A DNA stretch of 64,000 nucleotides from Oceanimonas aquatica (GCF_030732065.1 NZ_JAVBHX010000004.1:62001-126000); one strand, 5' to 3'; shown: positions 16,378 to 26,042, counted from the stretch's first letter. Translations and numbers: made by a program. Notes: a model not told the origin generated them from the letters alone.

Positions 16378-18809
16378 GTGCCAGCCGGCAACCCCACGAC
16401 CATGGTGGCATGGTGGACGCAGCCATTCACGCCGCCTGTGCACAGATAGCGCCCACCTGGCCGCTGGATCGCATGATTGCCGTTAATCCCTACTGGTCCA
16501 TGGTGGAGCGGCCCTTTGCGGAGGTAGCCGAACAGCAGGCCCGGCTGGCGGGCTCGCCCATGGCCATGCCGCTCGACTACTACCGCACCCTGTGGCAGGA
16601 CGGCCGTATCACGCCGGCGGATCTAGACGCCGCGGCCGGGGAGGCGGGTGAAGACGCCACCGCCGCCATTGCCGCTCTGGAACATGCGGCAACGGCTCCG
16701 GTGCCGCCGCCGCTGCTGTGCGATACTCTCGACAGCCAGCGGGATCTGCAACACCACCCGGCCTGGTGTGACACCATTACCCATCAGATTGCCCAGTTCT
16801 GTGCCGCCTATTTTGATGAAGATCAGGCCGACTGGCACCCTGAACGCCACGATGGCCTGTACCAGAGCTGGCGGGCCACCCTGATGCGGGATCACAGTGT
16901 GGCGCTGCTGATGCAGGCGGCAAACATGCCGGCCCGGGCCGCGGCATTGGCGGCCACTCCCCGGGAGCAGATACACCAGGCGCTGGCGCAGCTGGGCATT
17001 GAGCCGGACGCGCTGGCCGATTACCTGCAGGCGGTTATCTATCGCATTGGCGGCTGGGCGGCCTGGTGTGCCTATCGTCGCTGGCAGGCCCGGCTGAACG
17101 GGCAGGACGATGACACCCTGGTGGATCTGCTGGCCATTCGCCTGAGCTGGGAGAGCCTGATTGATGACGGCGCCCGTCAGGCCGGCTCGGTCTGGGACTG
17201 CTGGCGCAGCCAGTGGGCCCGGCACGGTGAAACCGTGAACACCGAGGCCACACGCTTTCGGCTGGTGTGGTTGCGCGCTCACGAACGCAGTTATCAGCGG
17301 GCGCTGACGCAGGCGTTGCAGGCACCGGTGGCCGAGTCCGGCCCGGCGGAGCCCAAAGTGCAGGCGGCGTTCTGTATTGATGTGCGCTCGGAAGTGTTTC
17401 GCCGTCATCTGGAGGCCCGCTCAGATTCCATTCAGACCCTGGGCTTTGCCGGCTTTTTTGGTCTGCCGATCCGCTATTCGCCCCTGGGCACCGAGGCCAG
17501 CCGGCCTCAGTTGCCGGGGTTGCTGGCACCGGCCATGACGGTGTCGGACACCACAGGGGAGGCCGCCCAGGACGAGGCCCTGGCCGGCCAGCGCCAGCAG
17601 GCCCTTCAACGGCAGGCGGGCTGGCAGCCCTTTGCCACCCTGCCGGCGTCGGCCTTCAGCCTGGTGGAAACCCTGGGCCTGGGCTATCTGGGCAAGTTGA
17701 TCAAGCGCTCACGGCCCCAAAACAAGACGACTCGGGATGCCAGCCCGGGGCTGGCCGCATCCCGCGCCTGCACGCTGCGGCCGGTATTGCAGGGCAGTGT
17801 GGAGCAACGGGTGACAGTGGCGCACAGTGCCCTGACCGGCATGGGGCTGACCGGCGAGCTGGCACCGCTGGTGCTGCTGGTGGGGCACGGCAGCCAGAAC
17901 CAGAACAACCCTCACCGGGCCGGCCTGGATTGCGGTGCCTGTTGTGGTCAGACCGGCGAAGTCAATGCGCGGGCGCTGGCGGACATACTTAACGATGAGG
18001 CCGTTCGTGCCGGCCTGGTCGGGCAGGGCATCAGGCTGCCGGCCCGCACCCGTTTCTTGGCAGCCCTGCACAACACCACCACCGATGAGGTGACCCTGTT
18101 CGACACCGACTCGCTGCAGGGCGAGGCCAGACAAGCGCTGCCTGCGCTGCAGCAGGCGCTGGATGACGCCGGCTGCGCGGCCCGGGCCGAGCGGGCTCCG
18201 GCCCTGGGACTGAGCGCCCGCCCGGCCGAGCCGGAGGTTTTGCGCCGTCAATTCAGGGAGCGGGCCAACGACTGGGCGCAAACCCGGCCGGAGTGGGGGC
18301 TGGCCAACAATGCCGCCTTTATTGTGGCGAGCCGGGCCCGTACCCGCGGGCGGGATCTGGGCGGGCGGGCCTTCCTGCATGAATATGACAGCGCCGCCGA
18401 TCCGAATGCCAGCCTGCTGACTCAAATCATGACGGCACCCATGGTGGTGACCAACTGGATTAACATGCAGTATTTCGCCTCGACCGTTGACAATCCGCGC
18501 TATGGCAGCGGCAACAAAACCCTGCACAACGTGGTGGGCGGCAGACTGGGAGTGTTTGAAGGCAACGGTGGCGATCTGCGTATCGGGCTGGCCCTGCAGT
18601 CGGTGCATGACGGCCGGCACTGGCACCATGAGCCCCTGCGACTGACGGTGGTGATTGATGCACCGGCCGCGGCCATTGAATCGGTGCTGCAGGCCCAGCC
18701 GGTGGTGCGCGCCCTGGTTGAGAACCAGTGGCTGCACCTGGCCCGCTTTGATGGCGATGACATTGTGTTTTATCAGCGCGGCCAGTGGCAGGCACCAGCA
18801 GCGCATTAA
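16374..18809 (+). CDS. dabA: DabA, carbonic anhydrase-like subunit of DAB transporter (DUF2309)
   Basis: An 811-residue cytoplasmic protein of the DUF2309/UPF0753 family. The expected zinc site is complete: Cys334 and Asp336 in AAFCIDVRSEVFRRHLE, His505 in LLVGHGSQ, and Cys520 in LDCGACCGQ. The spacing agrees with the Cys, Asp, His, Cys set described for Halothiobacillus neapolitanus DabA, including 15 residues between His and the last Cys. DabA hydrates CO2 to bicarbonate in one direction, powered through DabB. The gene overlaps dabB by four bases and ends 19 bases before the convergent sirtuin gene. No carboxysome or RuBisCO gene lies nearby, so the bicarbonate may feed carboxylases. Confidence 0.93.
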   Translation: MSASRQPHDHGGMVDAAIHAACAQIAPTWPLDRMIAVNPYWSMVERPFAEVAEQQARLAGSPMAMPLDYYRTLWQDGRITPADLDAAAGEAGEDATAAIAALEHAATAPVPPPLLCDTLDSQRDLQHHPAWCDTITHQIAQFCAAYFDEDQADWHPERHDGLYQSWRATLMRDHSVALLMQAANMPARAAALAATPREQIHQALAQLGIEPDALADYLQAVIYRIGGWAAWCAYRRWQARLNGQDDDTLVDLLAIRLSWESLIDDGARQAGSVWDCWRSQWARHGETVNTEATRFRLVWLRAHERSYQRALTQALQAPVAESGPAEPKVQAAFCIDVRSEVFRRHLEARSDSIQTLGFAGFFGLPIRYSPLGTEASRPQLPGLLAPAMTVSDTTGEAAQDEALAGQRQQALQRQAGWQPFATLPASAFSLVETLGLGYLGKLIKRSRPQNKTTRDASPGLAASRACTLRPVLQGSVEQRVTVAHSALTGMGLTGELAPLVLLVGHGSQNQNNPHRAGLDCGACCGQTGEVNARALADILNDEAVRAGLVGQGIRLPARTRFLAALHNTTTDEVTLFDTDSLQGEARQALPALQQALDDAGCAARAERAPALGLSARPAEPEVLRRQFRERANDWAQTRPEWGLANNAAFIVASRARTRGRDLGGRAFLHEYDSAADPNASLLTQIMTAPMVVTNWINMQYFASTVDNPRYGSGNKTLHNVVGGRLGVFEGNGGDLRIGLALQSVHDGRHWHHEPLRLTVVIDAPAAAIESVLQAQPVVRALVENQWLHLARFDGDDIVFYQRGQWQAPAAH

Positions 18810-18828
18810 GGCATACCGTCTGCCAGTA

Positions 18829-19659
18829 TCAGCGTGGCGGGCTTATGGTATGTACCGCCGCCTGCAACAGAGGAGTGATGGGCGCGCTCAGCTTGAGGCT
18901 GAGCAGCTCATCGGCGCGGGTTTTGCCAAGCGTCAGGGCAGCAATGGGCTTGTTCCATTCCTGCGCCTTGCGGCAGAAGCGGTAGCCGGAATACACCATC
19001 AGTGACGAGCCGATCACCAGCAGGCCGTCGGCGCGTTCAAGGGCCGTCAGTGAATCCACCACCCGTTGTTTGGGCACGTTGTCGCCAAAAAACACCACGT
19101 CCGGCTTGAGGATGCCGCCGCACCGGTGGCAGCCAGGTATGCGAAAGCGGCTGAAGTCCACTTCCAGATCGGCATCGCCATCCGGGGCGGTGGCGGCGGT
19201 GTAGTGAATAAAGTCGGGGTTCAGCTCGGCACTGCGCCTATGGGTTTCGTCCCGGCTGCAACGGTAGTCGCAGCTCATGCACACCACCTGGTCGGAGCGG
19301 CCATGCAAGTCCACTACCTTTTCACTGCCGGCGCGCTGGTGCAGGCCGTCCACGTTTTGCGTGACCAGCAGGCTTATGTGGCCCAGTTGCTCCAGTTGTG
19401 CCAGGGCGTTGTGGGCCGGGTTGGGCCTGGCATCCCGCATTACCGGCCAGCCCACCAGACTGCGGCCCCAGTAGCGCTTGCGGGTGTGCTCGCAGCGCAT
19501 AAAATCCGGGTGCTGTACCGGCTGCTGGCGCTTCCACTGGCCCTGCTGATCCCGGTAGTCGGGAATACCCGAGTCGGTACTGATGCCGGCACCGGTCAGC
19601 ACCAACAGGCGCGGGTGCTTATGAATAAATTCAACCAGCTCGAAATGGGCTTCTGTCAT
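18829..19659 (-). CDS. Sir2 family NAD-dependent protein deacylase
   Basis: A 276-residue sirtuin. The NAD-binding motifs are LVLTGAGISTDSGIPDYRDQ near residue 18 and LLVTQNVDGLHQRAG near 98, followed by the catalytic His in VVDLHGR. Zinc is held by CMSCDYR and the later CHRCGG. VVFFGDNVPKQRVVD and LLVIGSSLMVYSGYRF complete the fold. The sequence resembles class II (SIRT4-like) bacterial sirtuins more than E. coli CobB. It would remove acyl groups from lysines while using NAD. It is a single gene, convergent with dabA. The ATG at 19659 is the only good start before the first motif. Confidence 0.88.
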   Translation of the reverse strand: MTEAHFELVEFIHKHPRLLVLTGAGISTDSGIPDYRDQQGQWKRQQPVQHPDFMRCEHTRKRYWGRSLVGWPVMRDARPNPAHNALAQLEQLGHISLLVTQNVDGLHQRAGSEKVVDLHGRSDQVVCMSCDYRCSRDETHRRSAELNPDFIHYTAATAPDGDADLEVDFSRFRIPGCHRCGGILKPDVVFFGDNVPKQRVVDSLTALERADGLLVIGSSLMVYSGYRFCRKAQEWNKPIAALTLGKTRADELLSLKLSAPITPLLQAAVHTISPPR

Positions 19660-19768
19660 GGTGCGGGCTTCCCTGATCTGTAGCGGTAACAGTATTCAAT
19701 ATATGTAAAGAGCAGGTAAGGGGAGAGTCTATTGCACCAGTGCTGTGAATGTCGCACTCGAAGGGCAC

Positions 19769-19804
19769 AAAAAAAGCCAGCGCACTGATGCAACTGGCTT
19801 TTTT
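19769..19804. terminator. Terminator downstream of tRNA-Ile2
   Basis: AAAAAAGCCAG and CTGGCTTTTTT (19794-19804) form a stem with A and T tracts on both sides. It lies 12 bases past the CCA end of the tRNA gene on the minus strand and can act in both directions. Confidence 0.85.
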
Positions 19805-19815
19805 CGGTGTCTGTA

Positions 19816-19892
19816 TGGTGGCCCCTCCCAGACTTGAACTGGGGACCTAACGATTATGAGTCGTGTGCTCTAACCAACTGAGCTAAGGGGCC
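19816..19892 (-). tRNA. ileX: tRNA-Ile2 (anticodon CAU, lysidine-modified type)
   Basis: A 77-base cloverleaf with encoded CCA: acceptor GGCCCCT pairing with AGGGGCC, D-arm TAGCTCAGTTGGTTAGAGCA, anticodon loop CTCATAA, and T-arm CCCAGTTCAAGTCTGGG. The anticodon reads CAU, which also fits Met. The acceptor stem and D arm match E. coli ileX rather than elongator Met tRNA, and ileX also lies beside rpoD in E. coli. In tRNA-Ile2, TilS converts the wobble C to lysidine so that it reads AUA. Confidence 0.85.
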
Positions 19893-20015
19893 AAAAGTGG
19901 GCTGATTATAGGGGAAGCGGTGGGGGCCTGTCCAGCCGCGGCAGAAGCTTAGACGCTTGATTTTTAAGCGGTTGGTGGAGCAGGTTAAGGCAGGCAAGGC
20001 GAGTGTCAGGAAGGA

Positions 20016-20117
20016 GGGCAAAGGGAGCTGCTTCACCGTACCCTCTGCGGCAGGGATGCCGCAGCGGAGCCCACAGGGAGGTGTTCACGGCGTGTCGGAG
20101 AAGCAATTCCTTTGCCC
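20016..20117. repeat. Nested-palindrome element, copy A
   Basis: The outer arms GGGCAAAGG (20016-20024) and CCTTTGCCC (20109-20117) enclose GCTTCACCG/CGGAGAAGC (20030-20038 and 20096-20104). Inside these is the hairpin TGCGGCA-GGGA-TGCCGCA (20046-20063). A related copy lies at 50548-50650, with the same layout but different stem bases. Similarity extends left to about 20000. No gene was seen in it. Confidence 0.75.
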
Positions 20118-20129
20118 GACTTAAGCTGA

Positions 20130-20162
20130 AAGGCAAACAAAAAGGGCGCCGAAGCGCCCTTT
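20130..20162 (-). terminator. Terminator of rpoD
   Basis: The hairpin AAAGGGCGC-CGAA-GCGCCCTTT (20141-20162) lies 19 bases past the rpoD stop. On the minus strand it is followed by the T-rich TTGTTTGCCTTT. Confidence 0.75.
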
Positions 20163-20181
20163 GAACTGTGTGCGGTTGTGC

Positions 20182-22026
20182 TTACTCGTCGAGGAAGCTG
20201 CGCAGCACTTCGGAGCGGCTGGGGTGTCGCAGTTTGCGCAGAGCCTTGGCTTCAATCTGGCGAATACGCTCACGGGTAACGTCGAACTGCTTGCCCACTT
20301 CCTCAAGGGTGTGGTCGGTGTTCATGTCGATACCAAAACGCATGCGCAGTACCTTGGCTTCCCGGGCGGTGAGGCCGGCCAGCACATCGTGGGTGGCGTT
20401 ACGCAGGCTCTCGCTAGTGGCGGAGTCCGCCGGCAGCGACAGGGTGGTGTCCTCGATAAAATCGCCCAGGTGCGAATCTTCGTCGTCACCGATGGGGGTT
20501 TCCATCGAGATCGGCTCCTTGGCAATTTTCAGCACCTTGCGGATCTTGTCTTCCGGCATGGCCATGCGGTGGGCCAGCTCTTCCGGCGTGGGCTCGCGGC
20601 CCATTTCCTGCAGCATCTGGCGGGAAATCCGGTTGAGCTTGTTGATGGTCTCAATCATGTGCACCGGAATACGAATGGTACGGGCCTGATCCGCAATGGA
20701 GCGGGTAATGGCCTGACGGATCCACCAGGTGGCGTAGGTCGAGAACTTGTAGCCGCGTCGGTATTCGAACTTGTCGACCGCCTTCATCAGGCCGATGTTG
20801 CCTTCCTGGATCAGATCCAGGAATTGCAGACCGCGGTTGGTGTACTTCTTGGCAATGGAAATCACCAGACGTAGGTTGGCTTCCACCATTTCCTTCTTGG
20901 CACGGCGGGCCTTGGCCTCACCAATGCTCATGCGACGGTTGATGTCCTTGATCTGGGAGATGGTCAGGCCGGTTTCTTCTTCTACCAGCTTGAGCTTGCC
21001 AATGGCGCGCAGTACGTCTTCGGCCACGTCTTCAAGACGGCCAGACCAGGTTTTGCCGGCGGCCCGCTGGGTTTCAAACCAGGCCTGCTCGCTTTCATGA
21101 TGGGCAAAGGCCTGCACGAAGGTCTTTTTGGGCATCTTGCACTGCTCAACGCAGAGCTTCATGATGATGCGCTCCTGCACCCGCACCCGCTCCATCATGT
21201 CGCGCATGCTGTTTACCAGGCGATCGAACTGCTTGGGCACCAGGCGGAACTGGCGGAACAGATCCGCCAGTGCGGTGATCTGCGCGGCAGCTTCCTTCGA
21301 GGTGCGGCCCTTGGCGGCAATGGTGTCTCTGACAATTTCGTACTGCTCGCGCAGCTGGCCGAACTTCTCGCGGGCGAGCTCGGGATCCGGACCGTTGTCG
21401 GTCTCTGAATCGTCGTCTTCGTCCTCGTCTTCATCCTCGTCGTCGTCTTCGTCGTCGAGGTCCTTGTCGCTCAGCTCGGAGCCAATGTGAGTGGCGGTGG
21501 GCGCCACGTCATCGGCTTCTTCCAGGTCAACAAAGCCGGAAATAATGTCGCTCAGCTTGATGTCGCCGGCTTCAAAGCGGTCGAACTGGTCCAGCAGCGA
21601 AGTAATGGTCTCCGGGTACTCGGACACCGAGCTTTGTACCTGGTTGATGCCATCTTCAATGCGCTTGGCGATGTCGATTTCGCCTTCGCGGGTCAGCAGC
21701 TCCACGGTACCCATTTCGCGCATGTACATGCGCACCGGGTCGGTGGTGCGGCCAATTTCAGATTCAACAGACGCCAGCGCCTGGGCGGCGGCCTCGGCGG
21801 CGTCTTCGTCGGCGGTGGTTTCCGTCATCATCAGATCATCGGCATCAGGGGCGTTTTCCACCACCTGAATGCCCATGTCATTGATCATCTGGATGATATC
21901 TTCGATCTGATCGGAGTCGACAATATCCTGAGGAAGATGATCATTTACCTCGGCATAGGTCAGGTAGCCCTGTTCTTTACCTTTGGCAACGAGAAGCTTA
22001 AGCTGTGACTGCGGGGTTTGCTCCAT
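20182..22026 (-). CDS. rpoD: RNA polymerase primary sigma factor RpoD (sigma-70)
   Basis: A 614-residue housekeeping sigma factor. Region 1.1 is at the start ([20 protein letters not shown]). A non-conserved section with a long Asp/Glu tract follows near residues 170-195. Regions 2.1-2.4 include [20 protein letters not shown] and [20 protein letters not shown], which melt and read the -10 element. Region 4.2 ends with [20 protein letters not shown] for the -35. The length is close to the 613 residues of E. coli. The ATG at 22026 begins the conserved MEQTPQSQ; a 16-codon upstream extension is not conserved. It is the last gene of the rpsU-dnaG-rpoD macromolecular synthesis cluster, here with a yqeY-like gene inside. 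Confidence 0.98.
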   Translation of the reverse strand: MEQTPQSQLKLLVAKGKEQGYLTYAEVNDHLPQDIVDSDQIEDIIQMINDMGIQVVENAPDADDLMMTETTADEDAAEAAAQALASVESEIGRTTDPVRMYMREMGTVELLTREGEIDIAKRIEDGINQVQSSVSEYPETITSLLDQFDRFEAGDIKLSDIISGFVDLEEADDVAPTATHIGSELSDKDLDDEDDDEDEDEDEDDDSETDNGPDPELAREKFGQLREQYEIVRDTIAAKGRTSKEAAAQITALADLFRQFRLVPKQFDRLVNSMRDMMERVRVQERIIMKLCVEQCKMPKKTFVQAFAHHESEQAWFETQRAAGKTWSGRLEDVAEDVLRAIGKLKLVEEETGLTISQIKDINRRMSIGEAKARRAKKEMVEANLRLVISIAKKYTNRGLQFLDLIQEGNIGLMKAVDKFEYRRGYKFSTYATWWIRQAITRSIADQARTIRIPVHMIETINKLNRISRQMLQEMGREPTPEELAHRMAMPEDKIRKVLKIAKEPISMETPIGDDEDSHLGDFIEDTTLSLPADSATSESLRNATHDVLAGLTAREAKVLRMRFGIDMNTDHTLEEVGKQFDVTRERIRQIEAKALRKLRHPSRSEVLRSFLDE

Positions 22027-22250
22027 AGAACTCGTCCGGTTAGATGTTGCAAGAGGGTGTGGGTACTGGGGCACTCATTTCTGGCGCGCAAGTAGCCGAT
22101 TATAACAAAATTTGACCAGTCAGGCTAACTGGTCCGAGTTTGCCAACACCTCGCCCTTGAGCCGAGCGTGCTGCAGCCTGCATTGATTTCTTCATTTACC
22201 CGTCAACCGGGCCTTCACTACAATCTTGGGGCGGTTTGCCCGTTTTTCAA

Positions 22251-24029
22251 TTATAAGACCGTGCCGCCCTTGCTTTCTGTCAGCAGCAGCAGTAATTCCT
22301 GTTTTTCCGATGGTGTCAGTCCGTCGCGGCTGCGGCTTTTTTGCTGTAAAAGCTCAATGCGCCGGGCCAGGTATTCGTTGATCAGCACCACGAAGATGTC
22401 TTGCAGCTCCTGCTCGATATTGTCGCCGGCAAAGGCGTTTTCGGCCATGGCCAGGCGCGACAGCGCGGGTTCCGACGGGTGGCCGCGCCAGTGTTCCAGC
22501 AGCTGGGCGGTACTCATACCGGGCTGCTCTCGAACCATGACCAGCAGGGCCAGCAGCAGTTCCATACCCGGAAGCGAGAGTTCCTCCAGGGCCGGCATTT
22601 CCGGCAGTCGGGCTGCGGCAGCCGGATATTGTAGCACAAGGGCAATGGCCCGTCGAAGCGGGGTCAGCTTTAGTTTTTGCGGGCGGGCCGCAGGGGCCTT
22701 TTCCTGGCCTTCGGCCGGCTTTAGGCGTTGGAACAGTTCTTTCACCCGGCGCTCGTTTTCACCCCAGTTGAGCTGACGCGATAACCGGGTTACCAGTCCC
22801 TCCCGGGTAAAGCCTTCGGGCACCCGCATAATGGCTTCGGCAGCCTTGTGGGCCAGCTCGTGCTGGCCGGCGTCGCCACTCATGCTGTCCTGGGCCAGCC
22901 GTTCAAACAGAAAATCACCAAAGTCCTGGGCGGTGTTCAGCAGTTGTTCAAACGCGTCTTTGCCCTGGGTGCGCACCAGGCTGTCGGGGTCTTCGCCGTC
23001 GGGCACAAATACAAAGCGCAGGCTGCGGCCGTCCTGCATCAGCGGCAGGGCGTTTTCCAGGGCCCGCCAGGCGGCTTCGCGGCCGGCGCGATCGCCGTCG
23101 TAGCAGCAGATCACCTCGCGGGTGGTGCGGTAAAGCAGCTGCAGTTGATCGGAGGTGGTGGAGGTGCCGAGGCTGGCCACCGCATAGTCGATGCCAAACT
23201 GGGCCAGGGCCACCACGTCCATGTAGCCTTCCACCACCAGAATACGTTCCGGGTTGCGGTGAGCCTGGCGCACTTCATAGAGGCCGTACAGCTCGCGGCC
23301 CTTGTGAAACACCGGGGTTTCCGGCGAGTTCAGATATTTGGGGGTGCCGTCGCCCAGCACCCGGCCGCCAAAGCCGATGGTGCGGCCGCGCCGATCCCGA
23401 ATTGGGAACATGATGCGATCGCGAAAGCGGTCGTAGACCCGGCCCTTGTCGTTTTGCAGCAGCATGCCGCCGTCGATGAGCTGGCGTTCGGTATCGCGGT
23501 TTTTGCCGTAGCGGCGTTTAACGCTGTCCCACTGATCCGGCACAAAGCCGATGCCGAAACGCTTGACCACTTCACCGCTCAGACCCCGGCCCTTGAGATA
23601 GTCGATGGCCGCCGGCGCGCTGCGCAGCTGCTGCTGGTAAAAGTGGCTGATGTCGTTCAGCAGGCCATAGAGATCCTGGCGTTCGGCCCGGGCCGCCGCC
23701 TGTTGCTGGGGCGAGCTGCCGCCGGTGGTTTCCCGGGGCACGGTGAGGCCGTGCATGGCCGCGAGTTCGTCAATGGCGTCGAGAAATTCCAGCCCGTCGT
23801 ATTCCATCAAAAAGCCAAGTGCGGTGCCATGGGCGCCACAGCCGAAGCAGTGATAGAACTGTTTGTCGGGACTGACGGTAAAGGACGGACTTTTTTCGTT
23901 ATGAAAGGGGCAGCAGGCCTGGTAGTTCTTGCCGGCTTTTTTGAGCCTTACCCGTTGATCGACCAGGTCGACAATGTCGGTGCGGGCGAGGAGGTCATCG
24001 ATAAATTGTTGGGGGATTCTGCCAGCCAT
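22251..24029 (-). CDS. dnaG: DNA primase DnaG
   Basis: A 592-residue primase that makes RNA primers at the replication fork. The N-terminal zinc domain has ACCPFHNEKSPSFTVSP with FYHCFGCG (residues 38-65). The RNA polymerase core follows, with the Toprim acidic motifs in ILVVEGYMDVVALAQFGIDY near residue 265 and CCYDGDRAGREAA near 310. The C-terminal 150 residues would bind the DnaB helicase. Start MAGRIPQQFIDDLL is the conserved family start. It lies between the yqeY-like gene and rpoD. The 224-base gap before rpoD holds no gene I can support; in E. coli the corresponding gap carries extra rpoD promoters. Confidence 0.97.
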   Translation of the reverse strand: MAGRIPQQFIDDLLARTDIVDLVDQRVRLKKAGKNYQACCPFHNEKSPSFTVSPDKQFYHCFGCGAHGTALGFLMEYDGLEFLDAIDELAAMHGLTVPRETTGGSSPQQQAAARAERQDLYGLLNDISHFYQQQLRSAPAAIDYLKGRGLSGEVVKRFGIGFVPDQWDSVKRRYGKNRDTERQLIDGGMLLQNDKGRVYDRFRDRIMFPIRDRRGRTIGFGGRVLGDGTPKYLNSPETPVFHKGRELYGLYEVRQAHRNPERILVVEGYMDVVALAQFGIDYAVASLGTSTTSDQLQLLYRTTREVICCYDGDRAGREAAWRALENALPLMQDGRSLRFVFVPDGEDPDSLVRTQGKDAFEQLLNTAQDFGDFLFERLAQDSMSGDAGQHELAHKAAEAIMRVPEGFTREGLVTRLSRQLNWGENERRVKELFQRLKPAEGQEKAPAARPQKLKLTPLRRAIALVLQYPAAAARLPEMPALEELSLPGMELLLALLVMVREQPGMSTAQLLEHWRGHPSEPALSRLAMAENAFAGDNIEQELQDIFVVLINEYLARRIELLQQKSRSRDGLTPSEKQELLLLLTESKGGTVL

Positions 24030-24103
24030 GATTCACCGTAAAGCAAAAAACAAAGCCGTGCATTCTCGCGAAGCACGGCCCGTTGGCAGCTCAGCGGCGG
24101 TTA

Positions 24104-24547
24104 TCAGGCCAGTTTGGCCTTGATGGTGGCGCTGACCTTACCCATGTCTGCACGGCCCTGGATCTGCGGTTTGAGTACCGCCATTACCTTGCCCATGTCC
24201 TGCATGCCAGTGGCGCCGGTATCGGCGATGGCCTGCGTGAGCAAAGCATCCAGCTCGTCTTCGGTCAGGGGTTGCGGCAGGAATTCCTGCAGCACCACGA
24301 TTTCCTGGCGCTCGTTGTCGGCCAGTTCCTGACGACCGGCCTGCTCGAACTGGTTGGCGGCATCTTTGCGCTGTTTCACCATTTTGGTGATCACCGCGAT
24401 GATGCCGTCATCGTCCAGGGTTTCGCGGCTGTCGATCTCTTTCTGCTTGATCTCGGCCATCAGCATGCGCAGGGTACCCAGGCGAGCCTTGTCTTTGGCA
24501 CGCATGGCATTTTTCTGCTGTTCTGACAGCTGGTCTTTCAAAGACAT
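24104..24547 (-). CDS. GatB/YqeY domain-containing protein
   Basis: A 147-residue helical protein of the YqeY family, related to the tRNA-binding tail domain of amidotransferase subunit GatB. It begins MSLKDQLSEQQKNAMRAKDK and contains RLGTLRMLMAEIKQKEIDSR and LQEFLPQPLTEDELDALL. It ends with GKVMAVLKPQIQGRADMGKV, the segment best conserved in GatB tails. The function in bacteria is not settled; a role with tRNA or ribosomes is inferred from the fold. In many gammaproteobacteria it sits between rpsU and dnaG as here, so it belongs to the macromolecular synthesis operon. It starts 15 bases after the rpsU stop. Confidence 0.9.
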   Translation of the reverse strand: MSLKDQLSEQQKNAMRAKDKARLGTLRMLMAEIKQKEIDSRETLDDDGIIAVITKMVKQRKDAANQFEQAGRQELADNERQEIVVLQEFLPQPLTEDELDALLTQAIADTGATGMQDMGKVMAVLKPQIQGRADMGKVSATIKAKLA

Positions 24548-24562
24548 GAGATCAACAACGCC

Positions 24563-24808
<246 letters not shown>

Positions 24809-24838
24809 TTAACCAGTATGACAATAAAATGGTGCGAA

Positions 24839-24868
24839 ATTCTACTCTTAACCGGGCCCGGCTGTAAA
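24839..24868 (-). promoter_or_regulatory. Sigma-70-like promoter of the rpsU operon
   Basis: On the minus strand TTTACA (24868-24863) and TAGAAT (24844-24839) are separated by 18 bases. They lie in the divergent gap between rpsU and tsaD and point to rpsU. Confidence 0.55.
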
Positions 24869-24950
24869 GTCCGACACCCCTTCGCTGGTTAAAAAAGCGC
24901 GGGCAGGGTACCATAGACGCCTATTTTTCGACAGTGTTATTCATTTTCCC

Positions 24951-25976
24951 ATGCGTGTACTTGGCATCGAAACTTCCTGCGATGAAACCGGCATCGCCAT
25001 CTATGACGACCAGCTCGGCATACTCTCACACCAGCTTTACAGCCAGGTGAAACTGCACGCCGACTACGGCGGCGTGGTGCCCGAGCTGGCCAGCCGGGAT
25101 CATGTGCGCAAGACCATTCCGCTGATTGAGGCGGCGCTGGCCGACGCCGGCTGCAGCAAGGACGACATCGACGGCGTGGCCTATACTGCCGGCCCCGGCC
25201 TGATGGGCGCGCTGCTGGTGGGCGCCACCATCGGCCGCAGCCTGGCCTTTGCCTGGGGCAAGCCGGCGGTGGCGGTGCACCACATGGAAGGGCACCTGCT
25301 GGCCCCCATGCTGGAAGAAAAGGTACCGGCGTTTCCCTTTGTGGCGCTGCTGGTGTCCGGCGGTCATACCCTGCTGGTGCGGGTGGACGGCATCGGCCGC
25401 TACGAAATTCTCGGCGAGTCCATTGACGATGCCGCCGGCGAGGCCTTTGACAAGACCGCCAAGCTGATGGGGCTCGACTATCCCGGCGGCCCGCGTCTTG
25501 CCAGACTGGCAGAAGCCGGCGTGCCCGGCCGCTTCAGGTTCCCCCGGCCCATGACCGACAGGCCCGGGCTGGATTTCAGCTTCTCCGGGCTGAAGACCGC
25601 CACTGCCACCACCATTGCCGCCGAAGGCGACGACGACCAGACCCGGGCCGATATCGCCCACGCCTTTCAGCAGGCGGTGGTCGATACCCTGGCCATCAAG
25701 TGCAAGCGGGCGTTGCAGCAGACCGGGCTCAACCGGCTGGTGGTGGCGGGCGGGGTGAGTGCCAATGTGTCGCTGCGTGAACAGCTGGAGGCCCTGATGG
25801 CAGGACTGAAGGGCGAGGTGTTCTATCCGCGTAACGAATACTGCACCGACAACGGCGCCATGATCGCCTTTGCCGGACTGCAACGGCTCAAGGCCAACCA
25901 GACCGAGCCGCTGCGGGTGCATGCCCGTCCGCGCTGGCCGCTGGACGAATTGCCGCCGGTTGACGGTGAGGCGTAA
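24951..25976 (+). CDS. tsaD: tRNA threonylcarbamoyladenosine (t6A37) transferase TsaD
   Basis: A 341-residue ASKHA-fold protein that moves the threonylcarbamoyl group from its adenylate to A37 of ANN-reading tRNAs, together with TsaB and TsaE. It starts [20 protein letters not shown]. The metal motif is [13 protein letters not shown] near residue 107, and [15 protein letters not shown] with [19 protein letters not shown] follows. FSFSGLKTA and [17 protein letters not shown] complete the nucleotide site. The length is close to the 337 residues of E. coli TsaD. It is divergent from rpsU, as in E. coli, and convergent with plsY. Confidence 0.97.
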   Translation: MRVLGIETSCDETGIAIYDDQLGILSHQLYSQVKLHADYGGVVPELASRDHVRKTIPLIEAALADAGCSKDDIDGVAYTAGPGLMGALLVGATIGRSLAFAWGKPAVAVHHMEGHLLAPMLEEKVPAFPFVALLVSGGHTLLVRVDGIGRYEILGESIDDAAGEAFDKTAKLMGLDYPGGPRLARLAEAGVPGRFRFPRPMTDRPGLDFSFSGLKTATATTIAAEGDDDQTRADIAHAFQQAVVDTLAIKCKRALQQTGLNRLVVAGGVSANVSLREQLEALMAGLKGEVFYPRNEYCTDNGAMIAFAGLQRLKANQTEPLRVHARPRWPLDELPPVDGEA

Positions 25977-26042
25977 GGATACTGGAGTGAGGAGAATGCA
26001 GGGGTGGTTTTACCTTGCGCCTCACCCTTTACTCCTGACCCC
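25977..26042. repeat. Short low-complexity inverted repeat spacer
   Basis: The gap between the convergent tsaD and plsY holds GGAGTGAGGAG and, about 40 bases on, a run of CTCACCC, CTCCTGACCCC and CTCACTCTTCC. The two sides can pair imperfectly. A similar spacer lies at 58171-58247. Confidence 0.4.

Noticed and set aside
19816-19892. Elongator tRNA-Met, from the CAU anticodon
   Set aside because: The acceptor stem GGCCCCT and the place beside rpoD fit tRNA-Ile2 (ileX), whose CAU is modified to lysidine. Formal confirmation needs a covariance-model or TilS-determinant check.
21399-21460. GTC/TCG/TCC simple repeat
   Set aside because: It encodes the acidic tract in the non-conserved region of RpoD, normal for the family, and is not a separate element.
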